Shown: positions 52,630-61,799, counted from the stretch's first letter. The stretch: 64,000 nt of DNA from Vibrio chagasii (GCA_041879415.1 CP090851.1:248001-312000); one strand, 5' to 3'. The notes: generated by a model not told the origin, from the sequence alone. A program made the numbers and translations.

Positions 52630-54054
52630 ATGAGTAAGATAGCCAAGCAAGACATTGTGCGTCTTATCGAGTTAGTTGGTGGTAAAGAGAACATTGCGAG
52701 TGTCAGCCACTGTCTGACTCGACTGCGTTTCGTATTGAATGAGACAGAGCAGGCGAATAAAGCTGAACTCGAAAAGCTCAAACTAGTAAAAGGCTGCTTT
52801 ACTAACGCAGGCCAATTTCAAGTGGTGATTGGCACCGAAGTTGACGAAGTGTATGCACTGCTGATTGAGCAAACGGGCAAAGAGGCCTCATCAAAAGATG
52901 AAGCGAAATTGGCTGCTCGTCAGAACATGAACTTCCTTGAGCGTGGTATCTCCCATTTAGCCGAAATTTTTGTGCCACTGCTGCCTGCCATTATTACTGG
53001 TGGTTTGATTCTTGGTTTCCGTAATGTGATTGGCGACATTCGCATGTTCGACGGCAAAACCTTAGTTGAAATCAGCCAATTCTGGGCAACCGTTCACTCT
53101 TTCTTATGGCTGATTGGCGAAGCGATTTTCTTCTTCCTTCCGGTTGGTGTGTGTTGGGCGACGGTTAAGAAGCTCGGCGGAACCCCAATTTTGGGTATAA
53201 CTCTGGGTGTGACTTTGGTGTCGCCGCAGTTGATGAACGCTTACATGATAGGTAAAGCCGTTCCTGAAGTGTGGGACTTCGGCTTTTTCGTGATTGAGAA
53301 AGTTGGCTATCAAGCACAGGTGATCCCTGCGATGCTCGCGGGTGTGGCATTAGCCTTCATTGAAACCAATCTTAAGCGCATCGTGCCAGCTTACTTGTAC
53401 CTTGTGGTTGTGCCATTTGTATCGATCATTTTGTCTGTGATTCTGGCTCACGCCTTTATTGGTCCATTCGGCCGTATGCTAGGTGATGGCGTCGCATTCG
53501 CAGCGAAAGCAGCCATGACTGGTGACTTCGCAATTCTTGGTTCAGTGGTATTTGGTTTCCTTTACGCACCTTTGGTTATCACGGGTATTCACCACACAAC
53601 CAACGCAGTGGATTTGCAGTTGATGCAAGACTTAGGCGGCACGCCAATTTGGCCTCTGATTGCGCTATCTAACATTGCACAAGCTTCAGCGGTTGTTGGC
53701 ATCATTATTTTAAGTAAACGTGAAGGTGAGCGAGACATCTCGGTACCAGCAGCAATCTCTGCCTACTTAGGCGTGACAGAGCCTGCGATGTACGGCATCA
53801 ACTTGAAATACAAATTCCCAATGTTGAGCGCCATGATAGGTAGTGCCGCAGCGGCTGCTATTTGTGGTAGCGCAGGTGTGATGGCGAACGGCATCGGTGT
53901 GGGTGGCTTGCCAGGTATCTTGTCGATTCAACCGCAATATTGGTCTGTTTATTTAGTGGCGATGTTGGTAGCGATTGTATTGCCAGTGACCTTAACGCTG
54001 TTCTTCTACAAGCGTGCACAGTCAAAAGGTGATCTCGAAACAGCAAACGCGTAG
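52630..54054 (+). CDS. treB: PTS trehalose-specific EIIBC component
   Basis: Imports trehalose and phosphorylates it to trehalose-6-phosphate. The 474-residue protein has an N-terminal IIB domain with phosphorylated Cys28 (ASVSHCLTRLRF) and a IIC domain of about ten hydrophobic helices (EIFVPLLPAIITGGLILGFRN; ITGIHHTTNAVDLQLM). It has no IIA domain, so it depends on IIA-Glc encoded elsewhere. GTGGGGTAGT precedes the ATG. treC follows. Confidence 0.96.
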   Translation: MSKIAKQDIVRLIELVGGKENIASVSHCLTRLRFVLNETEQANKAELEKLKLVKGCFTNAGQFQVVIGTEVDEVYALLIEQTGKEASSKDEAKLAARQNMNFLERGISHLAEIFVPLLPAIITGGLILGFRNVIGDIRMFDGKTLVEISQFWATVHSFLWLIGEAIFFFLPVGVCWATVKKLGGTPILGITLGVTLVSPQLMNAYMIGKAVPEVWDFGFFVIEKVGYQAQVIPAMLAGVALAFIETNLKRIVPAYLYLVVVPFVSIILSVILAHAFIGPFGRMLGDGVAFAAKAAMTGDFAILGSVVFGFLYAPLVITGIHHTTNAVDLQLMQDLGGTPIWPLIALSNIAQASAVVGIIILSKREGERDISVPAAISAYLGVTEPAMYGINLKYKFPMLSAMIGSAAAAAICGSAGVMANGIGVGGLPGILSIQPQYWSVYLVAMLVAIVLPVTLTLFFYKRAQSKGDLETANA

Positions 54055-54064
54055 CGCATCTTAT

Positions 54065-54096
54065 AAGCGGTGACTCAATCCAGTCATCGCTTTTTT
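54065..54096 (+). terminator. terminator-like hairpin between treB and treC
   Basis: AAGCGGTGACT / AGTCATCGCTT (one G-T pair, loop CAATCC) followed by six T. A second small hairpin, ACCATG / CATGGT, lies at 54118-54133. It may limit treC relative to treB. Confidence 0.75.
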
Positions 54097-54172
54097 CCTT
54101 AGGTACGACTTCTATCGACCATGTGAACATGGTGATTTTTATTTATTATTTTTTGGTAAGTGAGTGTTAGAG

Positions 54173-55858
54173 ATGGCGATGACTGAACATGATGAAAGCT
54201 GGTGGAAAACCGCAACCATCTATCAAATCTACCCAAAGAGCTTTTGTGACAGCGGCAGTAAAGGTACTGGTGATATCAAAGGGATCATTTCGAAACTGGA
54301 TTACCTCAAACACTTGAGTGTCGATGCGATATGGTTAACCCCAGTTTACGCATCACCAATGGTCGACAACGGCTACGATATTTCAGATTACTACGCGATT
54401 AATCCTCAATTTGGCACCATGGAAGATTTCGACCAGTTGCTGGCTGAAGCGCATCAGCGTGGTATTCGTATCGTGATGGATATTGTGGTTAACCATACCT
54501 CCACTGAGCATGAATGGTTTCAATCCGCATTGGGTGATAAAAACAGCCCTTACCGTGATTACTACATCTGGAAAGATCCTGTAAACGGCGAAGCACCAAC
54601 TAACTGGCAATCCAAGTTTGGCGGTAATGCATGGGCGTTAGACGAAGCGACTGGTCAATATTACCTTCACCTGTTTGCCAAGGAGCAGGCCGATCTGAAC
54701 TGGGAGAATCCGGTCGTACGTGAAGAAGTGAAAGACGTTATTAGCTTCTGGGCTGAGAAGGGCGTCGATGGCTTCCGCTTGGACGTGATTAACCTGATTT
54801 CAAAGCAGCAAGATTTCCCTAATGATGATATCGGTGATGGTCGCCGTTTTTACACAGACGGCCCACGTGTGCATGAATATCTAAAAGAGATCAGCGAAGC
54901 GGTATTCCAGAAATATGGCAGCGTGACAGTAGGCGAGATGTCCTCAACTACATTGGAGCACTGTCAGCAGTATTCGAACATTGATAACAGCGAGCTATCG
55001 ATGGTGTTTAACTTTCACCATCTTAAAGTGGATTACACCAATGGTGAGAAGTGGACCAATGCACCATTTGATTTCTTACAACTCAAATCGATCTTCAACC
55101 ATTGGCAAACAGGTTTAAATGGAAAAGGTTGGGGCGCGCTGTTTTGGTGTAACCATGACCAACCGCGAGTGGTGAGCCGTTTAGGTGATGATAAGAACTA
55201 CCGTGTTGAGTCGGCTAAAATGCTGGCGGCGTCTGTCCACATGATGCAAGGCACGCCTTATATCTATCAAGGTGAAGAGATTGGTATGACGAATCCAGGT
55301 TATACCGAAATTAGCCAGTATCGTGATGTAGAGAGTACTAATATGTACGACATCATGGTCAATCGCGATGGTGTGGAGCATCAAGATATGATGGCGATTC
55401 TAGCGCAGAAGTCTCGTGATAATTCTCGTACACCCATGCAATGGAATAGCGAAGCATATGCGGGCTTTTCAAAAGCTCAGCCATGGCTGGATGTTGCGAG
55501 CAACTACCCTGAGATCAATGCAGAGCAAGCACTGGAAGACAGAGATTCGGTTTTCTATTTCTACAAGAGTTTGATTGAACTTCGTAAAGAGGTGCCTGTG
55601 ATTACTCATGGTAGTTATCAAGATTTGCTACCTGAGCACCCATCAGTATTTGCGTATTCTCGTGAGAGTGAAGAGCAGACTCTGCTCTGTATTAATAACT
55701 ATTATGGTGAAGAGACGGAATGTGCGTTACCTGAGCGTTTTGATAGGACGAATGCCAAGTGTTTGCTTTCTAACTATCAAGAGACAGATGATTCAGTAAC
55801 ATCGCATCATCAAGTCTTGCGTCCTTACGAGACTCGTATTTTGTTGATTGAGGGCTAG
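54173..55858 (+). CDS. treC: alpha,alpha-phosphotrehalase (trehalose-6-phosphate hydrolase)
   Basis: GH13 enzyme splitting trehalose-6-phosphate into glucose and glucose-6-phosphate. The 561-residue protein has WWKTATIYQIYPKSFCDS, the conserved regions DIVVNHTS, GFRLDVINL (nucleophile Asp), VGEMSS (acid Glu) and FWCNHDQPR. ATG 54173 is preferred; an ATG two codons later is possible. It completes import by TreB. Confidence 0.95.
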   Translation: MAMTEHDESWWKTATIYQIYPKSFCDSGSKGTGDIKGIISKLDYLKHLSVDAIWLTPVYASPMVDNGYDISDYYAINPQFGTMEDFDQLLAEAHQRGIRIVMDIVVNHTSTEHEWFQSALGDKNSPYRDYYIWKDPVNGEAPTNWQSKFGGNAWALDEATGQYYLHLFAKEQADLNWENPVVREEVKDVISFWAEKGVDGFRLDVINLISKQQDFPNDDIGDGRRFYTDGPRVHEYLKEISEAVFQKYGSVTVGEMSSTTLEHCQQYSNIDNSELSMVFNFHHLKVDYTNGEKWTNAPFDFLQLKSIFNHWQTGLNGKGWGALFWCNHDQPRVVSRLGDDKNYRVESAKMLAASVHMMQGTPYIYQGEEIGMTNPGYTEISQYRDVESTNMYDIMVNRDGVEHQDMMAILAQKSRDNSRTPMQWNSEAYAGFSKAQPWLDVASNYPEINAEQALEDRDSVFYFYKSLIELRKEVPVITHGSYQDLLPEHPSVFAYSRESEEQTLLCINNYYGEETECALPERFDRTNAKCLLSNYQETDDSVTSHHQVLRPYETRILLIEG

Positions 55859-55945
55859 CTAGTCAGGTCACTTTATTAAGGTCTATCTAAACACAGAATA
55901 AAGCTCATGACCTTCAGTACCCCAGTTGGTCATAAGCTTGCCAAT

Positions 55946-55978
55946 AAGGCTTTGGATTGCTCCCCAAAGCCTTTTTTA
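55946..55978 (+). terminator. terminator after treC
   Basis: AAGGCTTTGG / CCAAAGCCTT (10 bp) followed by T. Confidence 0.88.
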
Positions 55979-56003
55979 CATCAATGTGCGGTAGTTGGTA
56001 AAA

Positions 56004-56918
56004 CTACGCCTTCTCGATTGCAGTCAGTTTAGCTGCTGATTCCTCGATGGTGGATTGCTCCACTGACATCAATTCAATTTGCTCTATCAGGCCAATTGTT
56101 GGGTTGAACCAACGCTCAGACGACGTGCCAAACTCTGTTGAATCCATACCGACACAGCCAATGTAGTAAGTGTTTTTCTCCGTAAGATTCGCAGCTTCGA
56201 TCGATTTACCCGAAACAGTGAAGCTTTTACGAACACCGGTTTCATTAATTATTTGCTGCCAAGTGACTTGGCACGAGGCGTTAGATGGTAAGTTTTCAAC
56301 CCACTGATTATCCTCAAAATCACTCAACATATTCGCGACGGCTTCTCCATCAAGCGTGATTTGCATTGAAATCGTTTCTTCACTGATATCAATGATAGGG
56401 TTGCTCTCTTTTACGTCAGTTCCTTTCAAACGGAATAGTGGGCTGCTGTACATCATTCTTGTGATGTATTGGCTACCAATGAAGTAAGCGTTGGTGATTT
56501 CATGTAACCCGCGGTCAGGACCTGCAAAATAAATACTGCCGCCTTCTTGTGTGCCTTCAGAGTTCGTCATGATGTCTTCAGAGACATAAAACTCGGTGAT
56601 GCCGTAATTGACCAGGTCGTTGATAACTTGAATTTCCGCTTCATTACCTGACTCTTTTTCTAAAGCTGCAATGATGAGCTCACCACTTAACGGCGTGAAG
56701 TTCATTGTCATCGAGCCTTCAGTTTCACCATCTTTGGTAAATGCGTACTTTAATGCAGTGCTTGCTTGAGGCGCGAATTGAGAGTCGTTGATTGGGTAAT
56801 CGACTTGGTTGCTTGGGCCTTTATTGCCATTAGTTGAACCAGAAGAAGAGCCGCCTCCGCCGCCACATCCATAAAGAGCAAAAAGAGAAGTCGCAAGCAG
56901 CGTCATGGTTTTTTTCAT
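56004..56918 (-). CDS. predicted lipoprotein of unknown function
   Basis: A 304-residue predicted lipoprotein. The signal peptide ends in ALYGC, and the mature N-terminus is a low-complexity glycine/serine tether (GGGGGSSSGSTNG). No known domain is recognised; two further Cys (in ASCQVTW and YIGCVGM) could form a disulfide. ATG 56918 is chosen over one three codons upstream because AGGA lies at suitable spacing. It lies 147 bp downstream of a ToxR/CadC-like regulator on the same strand and may be its target or partner. Confidence 0.7.
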   Translation of the reverse strand: MKKTMTLLATSLFALYGCGGGGGSSSGSTNGNKGPSNQVDYPINDSQFAPQASTALKYAFTKDGETEGSMTMNFTPLSGELIIAALEKESGNEAEIQVINDLVNYGITEFYVSEDIMTNSEGTQEGGSIYFAGPDRGLHEITNAYFIGSQYITRMMYSSPLFRLKGTDVKESNPIIDISEETISMQITLDGEAVANMLSDFEDNQWVENLPSNASCQVTWQQIINETGVRKSFTVSGKSIEAANLTEKNTYYIGCVGMDSTEFGTSSERWFNPTIGLIEQIELMSVEQSTIEESAAKLTAIEKA

Positions 56919-57065
56919 GTGAAGCATTCCTAATAATGTTGTTGACCTTGAGCGGTCGGATGTTTTTAGGAATGCTATTGATATGAGGGTTTATAGGGCA
57001 AAAAACGAAGACACATGAAACCTTAATTTATATTTAAGTTGCTGTTAATAATGGTTTTATATTTT

Positions 57066-58592
57066 TTAGTCCGATAGTTGGTGCCCGACAGCGGTACAGT
57101 AATTTAGCATCAGATTCTCCCATTGCTTGATGATCAGTGGCTCTTTGACACTGAGTTTTAGATTTTTCCAAGGCTGAAGGCAGGTCGATTTTGACTCTGG
57201 CTTGGATAAGCGCGCAAACAGTTCTTCCGATGGAACGACTCGTAGTAAGGCAACCAAAGACTCCATGTAGTTGAGGCGAAACTTATCCATGTCTCCTTGC
57301 TTATAAGCGATGTGAGATACCACCATATAAACCAGAGCATTTTCGATAGTCGAGTTCCCTGCGGTGTTAGTTAAGAATTCCTTCGAAGTTTGCAGATCTC
57401 TCAACTTGAAATGAATAATTCCCAGCCACAGCTTAAGTTCGTCTGGAATCAGCTTAAAGCGGGTTTGTACTAGGCTAGTAAATCGAATCAGTCGCTGGTG
57501 GTCTGTCTCAAATAGCGCTAGCTGGCGAGCGATTAGCGTTGAGGTCATCACGTTGAGTGGTGCGTTATCAAGATCGATAGTTGTGCCATTCAATAGAGCA
57601 CTTAATGTGTGATTATCGACAGACCATTCTGGAGAGAGAGGAGCAGGCAGAGCAAAGTAGCTCGCAAGCTCTTGGTTAATCTCCATCAAGCTTTCGCTGA
57701 GATTGTCTATCTCAATAGAATAAACGCCCCGAAAGGCAAGCTTACCTGAGCTCGGGTAGATAAGGCTAACCTTAGCCGCGAGTCGTTTGTCGACCTCTTG
57801 GTCCTTCAGCTGAATATTAAGCAGATAGTCACTGGTACGCATGTTCTTTGCGCCAGGGAAGAAAGGAGAGCTATCTATTGGGTCCAAGAAGTAACTCGGG
57901 GCATCTTGGTTGGCTAAGTCGGTATAGGCGTACTCAATTTGTTGTTGAAGCAACAGAGCTTTAACCATCTTGCGATAACGTCTTGCGTTGTCACCGACCG
58001 CATCGATGCGATTGAGTAGCAGCTCAACCTTAGGAATTAACCTCTGTTCTCGTTCAACCTCAGAGGCATGATTCGACGATTGCCAAAACATATAGCCCAA
58101 GCTTGCTGTTGTGATCAGTAACACCAGAGTTGTTAATAGGAGGACAGAGGTCACTAGCGTCGGAGTTTTTCGCGCTTTAGGTTGTTCTGTTTCTAAAACT
58201 GTTTCTGCTGTTTCTGCTGTTTCACGTGCTGTGTTAGATAAGCTGACCGAGCTAGGGCTTAGGAAGTAGCCTTTACGCGGATAAGTGACCAAAATCTTGG
58301 TCGCGTCGCTCTCTGGCAAGTGCTTTTGTAGTACCGATCGAAGTGTGCTGATTCGATTGGTGAGTACGTTTTTGGAGATGAAATTACTTTGCCAAACCGC
58401 CGCGATAATTTGCTCTGCCGCTAATGGTTCTCCGACGCTCGTGAGAAAGAGCTCAAGTAACTCGATAGAACGAGGTTCTAAATCGATGACCTGCTCGTTG
58501 CAACTCAAGACACGTGTCGCTGGGTTGAATTCTAAACCTTCAATGAAGATCGAGGTTTGAGTGTCTTTGGCGCTGGAGAGGTAATCTTGCAT
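57066..58592 (-). CDS. membrane-anchored transcriptional regulator, ToxR/CadC-like
   Basis: A 508-residue one-component regulator. The N-terminal OmpR/PhoB-type winged helix (about 15-115: LEFNPATRVLSCNEQVIDLEPRSIELLELFL; NVLTNRISTLRSVLQKHLPE; ILVTYPRKGYFL) would bind DNA. A short Glu/Ala/Thr linker with a repeated triplet (ETAETAET) precedes a transmembrane helix at about 146-170. The rest (about 335 residues) is periplasmic, helical toward the end, and of no recognised family. Signal and targets unknown; the adjacent lipoprotein gene is an obvious candidate. Confidence 0.82.
   Translation of the reverse strand: MQDYLSSAKDTQTSIFIEGLEFNPATRVLSCNEQVIDLEPRSIELLELFLTSVGEPLAAEQIIAAVWQSNFISKNVLTNRISTLRSVLQKHLPESDATKILVTYPRKGYFLSPSSVSLSNTARETAETAETVLETEQPKARKTPTLVTSVLLLTTLVLLITTASLGYMFWQSSNHASEVEREQRLIPKVELLLNRIDAVGDNARRYRKMVKALLLQQQIEYAYTDLANQDAPSYFLDPIDSSPFFPGAKNMRTSDYLLNIQLKDQEVDKRLAAKVSLIYPSSGKLAFRGVYSIEIDNLSESLMEINQELASYFALPAPLSPEWSVDNHTLSALLNGTTIDLDNAPLNVMTSTLIARQLALFETDHQRLIRFTSLVQTRFKLIPDELKLWLGIIHFKLRDLQTSKEFLTNTAGNSTIENALVYMVVSHIAYKQGDMDKFRLNYMESLVALLRVVPSEELFARLSKPESKSTCLQPWKNLKLSVKEPLIIKQWENLMLNYCTAVGHQLSD
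58202..58222 (-). repeat. in-frame 9-nt tandem repeat in the regulator linker
   Basis: Two copies of TTTCTGCTG plus a partial third (plus-strand reading) encode the repeated ETA unit. Unit loss or gain would keep the reading frame and alter linker length. Confidence 0.7.
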
Positions 58593-58680
58593 AACGAAAG
58601 AGGGATAGCTTGTAAAAGCTAAATACTAGCTGTTTTCGTTATGAAAAACAGCTAGTAATTCATTGATTGGATAGCTGGTA

Positions 58681-59283
58681 TTAAGACGCGTAGTTCACAG
58701 AATAGCGCGTTGGCTTATGATTCATCGCTAGTACGATATTCAATACCGCTGTACCTAGTACTGATACTGCAATTACCCAAGGCGATACAAAGAAGAACGA
58801 GGCAAACAGAATACACGCGTCGATCGCCATTTGAGTTTTACCCACAGAGATGCCGTAGCGATCTTGAATAAACAAACACAAGACGTTGAAGCCACCCAGG
58901 CTAGAACGGTGGCGGAACAGAATCAGCATACCTAAGCCCATCAATAAGCCACCGGCAACAGCACAGTAGATCTCATTATGAACTTCGAGCGAAATAACCA
59001 AGTATAAATGATCGGCAAACACAGACACTAAAGCGCCAGAAATCGCACTGCTGATCGCAAAGCTACGACCAAAACGTTTCCACGCCAATAGATAGAATGG
59101 ACAGTTAGCGGCAAAGTATAAAATACCAAAGGTTACAGGCAAAAATTGACTCAACAGTAGAGCCAGACCAGTAGTGCCTCCGGTAAGCAGATTCGCAGAC
59201 TGTAAAAAGAAGACGCCTAACGCTACTAAAAACGTGCCCGTCAGGACTGCAATCCAATCTTCTTTACGTGAGTGTTTTTCCAT
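58681..59283 (-). CDS. YitT family membrane protein
   Basis: A 200-residue inner-membrane protein with about five or six hydrophobic helices. Family traits are LVALGVFFLQSANLLTGGTTGLALLLSQFLP near the N-terminus and FRHRSSLGGFNVLCLFIQDRYGISVGKTQM in the middle. It lacks the C-terminal DUF2179 domain found in longer relatives. Function unknown. Divergent from glyA and 89 bp upstream of the ToxR-like gene. Confidence 0.85.
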   Translation of the reverse strand: MEKHSRKEDWIAVLTGTFLVALGVFFLQSANLLTGGTTGLALLLSQFLPVTFGILYFAANCPFYLLAWKRFGRSFAISSAISGALVSVFADHLYLVISLEVHNEIYCAVAGGLLMGLGMLILFRHRSSLGGFNVLCLFIQDRYGISVGKTQMAIDACILFASFFFVSPWVIAVSVLGTAVLNIVLAMNHKPTRYSVNYAS

Positions 59284-59557
59284 CGTTTTAATAATTACCT
59301 AATCAATAAAGGCGTGCATAGTAGTTAAAAACTTAAGCTTTCGGTAGCTAGAGGGGAAAAATTAAGGTAAACCTATGTAATCTGCGTTTTACAGGGTGTA
59401 AATCGTAAAATTGACAGTAAGGGGCATCTTTGGTTGGATAAGCCCGATAACCATGATGAATCTTATTTGTGATTATGAAAAAACTGCATGATAAAATTGC
59501 AATTAGCTCTTTATGACCTAGATCAAATTATGTAGAATGCGTCACATCAAAACGGCG

Positions 59558-59573
59558 ACGGAAACGTTTGCTT
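59558..59573. promoter_or_regulatory. PurR-like operator upstream of glyA
   Basis: ACGGAAACGTTTGCTT matches 14 of 16 positions of ACGCAAACGTTTGCGT. It lies 57 bp before the glyA ATG, close to a TAGAAT-like -10. E. coli glyA is also under PurR control. Confidence 0.7.
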
Positions 59574-59630
59574 TCGGTCGTTGTGTGGTTTTTTTGAAAC
59601 TTTCAGTACAATCTGAGTCAGGAGATACAG

Positions 59631-60881
59631 ATGCTTAAGCGTGACATGAACATTGCTGATTACGATGCGGATCTATTCGCAGCTATCCAAGAAGAAACTC
59701 TTCGTCAGGAAGAGCACATCGAACTTATCGCTTCAGAAAACTACACAAGCCCACGTGTAATGGAAGCTCAAGGTTCTCAGCTAACAAACAAATACGCTGA
59801 AGGCTACCCAGGCAAGCGTTACTACGGTGGTTGTGAGTACGTAGACAAAGTTGAAACTCTAGCAATTGAACGTGCATGTGAGCTGTTTGGTGCTGAGTAC
59901 GCAAACGTACAGCCTCACTCAGGTTCTCAAGCAAACAACGCTGTATACATGGCGCTACTGAATGCAGGCGACACAGTTCTAGGTATGAGCCTAGCGCACG
60001 GTGGTCACCTAACTCACGGTTCTCCAGTAAATTTCTCTGGTAAGCTTTACAACATCATCCCTTACGGTATCGACGAAGCAGGTCAAATCGATTACGAAGA
60101 GATGGAAAAGCTGGCTATCGAGAACAAGCCTAAGATGATCATCGGTGGTTTCTCTGCTTACTCTCAAATCTGTGATTGGAAGCGCATGCGTGAAATCGCG
60201 GACAAAGTAGGTGCTTACCTATTCGTAGATATGGCTCACGTAGCTGGCCTAATCGCGGCAGGTGTTTACCCGAACCCAGTTCCACACGCGCACGTTGTTA
60301 CAACAACAACGCACAAAACGCTAGCTGGCCCACGTGGCGGTCTAATCCTTTCTAACGAAGGCGAAGATCTTTACAAGAAGCTGAACTCAGCAGTATTCCC
60401 TGGCGGCCAAGGTGGCCCTCTAATGCACGTTATCGCTGGTAAAGCAGTAGCGTTCAAAGAAGCACTAGAGCCAGAATTCAAAGAGTACCAAGCACGCGTA
60501 GTTGCTAACGCAAAAGCAATGGTTGCTGAATTCCTTGAGCGTGGTTACAACATCGTTTCAGGTTCTACAGAGAACCACCTGTTCCTAGTTGACCTAATCA
60601 ACAAAGACATCACAGGTAAAGAAGCAGATGCAGCACTAGGTGCAGCAAACATCACAGTAAACAAGAACTCAGTACCAAACGACCCTCGCAGCCCGTTTGT
60701 AACGTCAGGTATCCGTATCGGTTCTCCTTCTATCACTCGTCGCGGTTTCTCAGAAGCAGACGCGAAAGAGCTAGCAGGTTGGATCTGTGACATCCTAGAT
60801 AACATGGGTGATGAGTCTGTTATCGAAGCAACAAAAGCAAAAGTATTAGAAATTTGTAAGCGTCTACCTGTTTACGCTTAA
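59631..60881 (+). CDS. glyA: serine hydroxymethyltransferase
   Basis: PLP enzyme interconverting serine and glycine with tetrahydrofolate, the main source of one-carbon units for purines. The 416-residue protein has the PLP lysine K229 ([16 protein letters not shown]), [24 protein letters not shown] and the C-terminal [14 protein letters not shown]. Codon use is strongly biased, as in highly expressed genes. AGGAG precedes the ATG. A PurR-like box lies in its promoter region. Confidence 0.98.
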   Translation: MLKRDMNIADYDADLFAAIQEETLRQEEHIELIASENYTSPRVMEAQGSQLTNKYAEGYPGKRYYGGCEYVDKVETLAIERACELFGAEYANVQPHSGSQANNAVYMALLNAGDTVLGMSLAHGGHLTHGSPVNFSGKLYNIIPYGIDEAGQIDYEEMEKLAIENKPKMIIGGFSAYSQICDWKRMREIADKVGAYLFVDMAHVAGLIAAGVYPNPVPHAHVVTTTTHKTLAGPRGGLILSNEGEDLYKKLNSAVFPGGQGGPLMHVIAGKAVAFKEALEPEFKEYQARVVANAKAMVAEFLERGYNIVSGSTENHLFLVDLINKDITGKEADAALGAANITVNKNSVPNDPRSPFVTSGIRIGSPSITRRGFSEADAKELAGWICDILDNMGDESVIEATKAKVLEICKRLPVYA

Positions 60882-60892
60882 TTTTTCTGGCT

Positions 60893-60973
60893 CAAATAGC
60901 TTAATTTCTGTGTCAAAGGTGCTCATTTACATTCGTAAACTCCGCGCCTTTTCCTTGAACTAAAGCTATTTGA
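60893..60973. repeat. 11-bp inverted repeat enclosing repeat copy 1
   Basis: TCAAATAGCTT (60893-60903) and AAGCTATTTGA (60963-60973) are perfect complements on either side of the 27-bp element at 60920-60946, so the whole could fold as a long hairpin with the element in its apical part. Confidence 0.6.
60920..60946. repeat. 27-bp repeat, copy 1
   Basis: Element with core TTTACATTCGTAAA, 25/27 identical to copy 2. Its inner inverted repeat has arms TTTAC / GTAAA around ATTC. Confidence 0.75.
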
Positions 60974-60990
60974 TTGAAAAATACGATTTG

Positions 60991-61016
60991 AAAGGTTCCT
61001 TTATAGGGACCTTTTT
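60991..61016 (+). terminator. first terminator after glyA
   Basis: AAAGGTTCC / GGGACCTTT (9 bp, one G-T pair) followed by TTTT. Confidence 0.8.
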
Positions 61017-61044
61017 AGTTTTTGAGGTGCTGCGTTGTCGACCA

Positions 61045-61071
61045 TGCTCACTTACATTCGTAAGCTCCGCG
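61045..61071. repeat. 27-bp repeat, copy 2
   Basis: Core CTTACATTCGTAAG. The two differences from copy 1 fall on opposite arms of the same base pair (T-A becomes C-G), so the small stem is preserved. Confidence 0.75.
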
Positions 61072-61114
61072 TGCGCTCCTAGAATTTCAAACAACTACTT
61101 TGAAAAACACTTTT

Positions 61115-61140
61115 AAAGGGATTCATTGAGTCCTTTTTTA
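61115..61140 (+). terminator. second terminator-like hairpin after glyA
   Basis: AAAGGG / TCCTTT (6 bp with one G-T pair) followed by T. Weaker than its neighbours. Confidence 0.5.
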
Positions 61141-61158
61141 TTGGTATAGAATTGCTTT

Positions 61159-61184
61159 AAAGGTCCCTTTTGGGGCCTTTTTTG
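61159..61184 (+). terminator. third terminator after glyA
   Basis: AAAGGTCCC / GGGGCCTTT with loop TTTT and further T. Confidence 0.85.
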
Positions 61185-61187
61185 TAT

Positions 61188-61215
61188 CTGGTGGCTGGTG
61201 GCTGGTGGCTGGTGG
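61188..61215. repeat. heptamer tandem repeat (CTGGTGG)4
   Basis: Four exact head-to-tail copies of CTGGTGG lie in the non-coding gap after the glyA terminators. With the unit (AAGCCCT)3 at 3811 it is the second heptameric repeat in the window. Confidence 0.9.
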
Positions 61216-61251
61216 ATTTGGGGCTAAGAGTAAAGAAAGGCGGGTATTAAT

Positions 61252-61285
61252 AAGGGCTAATGCTTTCACATTAACCCTTTGTATT
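61252..61285. terminator. terminator after the small lipoprotein gene
   Basis: AAGGGCTAATG / CATTAACCCTT (11 bp with one mismatch, loop CTTTCA). T-rich on the plus side, with only a weak tail on the minus side. Confidence 0.6.
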
Positions 61286-61298
61286 TTTTGTGTTGGTT

Positions 61299-61625
61299 TT
61301 ACTTTTTGATGCTAAGTAGAGTGCCTGATTTACACTTGAACGAGTAGTAATGACGGCTTTCATTAAACTTACCTAAGCCTTCGCCATCGCAGTAGTCGAT
61401 GTTGATGTCACGCATTACTTCTAGCGTATCTTCGCTGTTTAAAGCGAATTTAGAGCCATCAGAACAGACGATACGTACTCTTTCATCGTGGCTTACAGAG
61501 TAAATATCGACTTCGGTATTACACAGCTCAAAAGAGGCTTCACGAAAATTGTCTTGCTGAGTATTTGAAGCGCAACCCGCAGTAAGCGTTGCAGCGAATA
61601 CTGCCAAAAGTCCGAGTCTTTTCAT
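61299..61625 (-). CDS. small predicted lipoprotein
   Basis: A 108-residue protein with signal peptide ending in LTAGC (lipobox). The mature part has four further Cys (ELCNTEVDIYS, IVCSDGSKF, DYCDGEGLG, FKCKSGTLL), plausibly two disulfides in the periplasm. No known family is recognised. AAGGA precedes the ATG. Single gene on the minus strand. Confidence 0.75.
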   Translation of the reverse strand: MKRLGLLAVFAATLTAGCASNTQQDNFREASFELCNTEVDIYSVSHDERVRIVCSDGSKFALNSEDTLEVMRDINIDYCDGEGLGKFNESRHYYSFKCKSGTLLSIKK

Positions 61626-61799
61626 TGTTAATCCTTCACTATCATCAAGTTGGGTGATGAGTTTTTATATGCTATTTGAGGTAGCCTATACAACTACACG
61701 CTACGATTCAAGGCGCGTTCTTAGAGTCTAAGATATAAAAAGAGAGTAAGGAGGAGATAATTTATATTCTGAAGGCTGTATTGGCTAAGGTTGACACCA

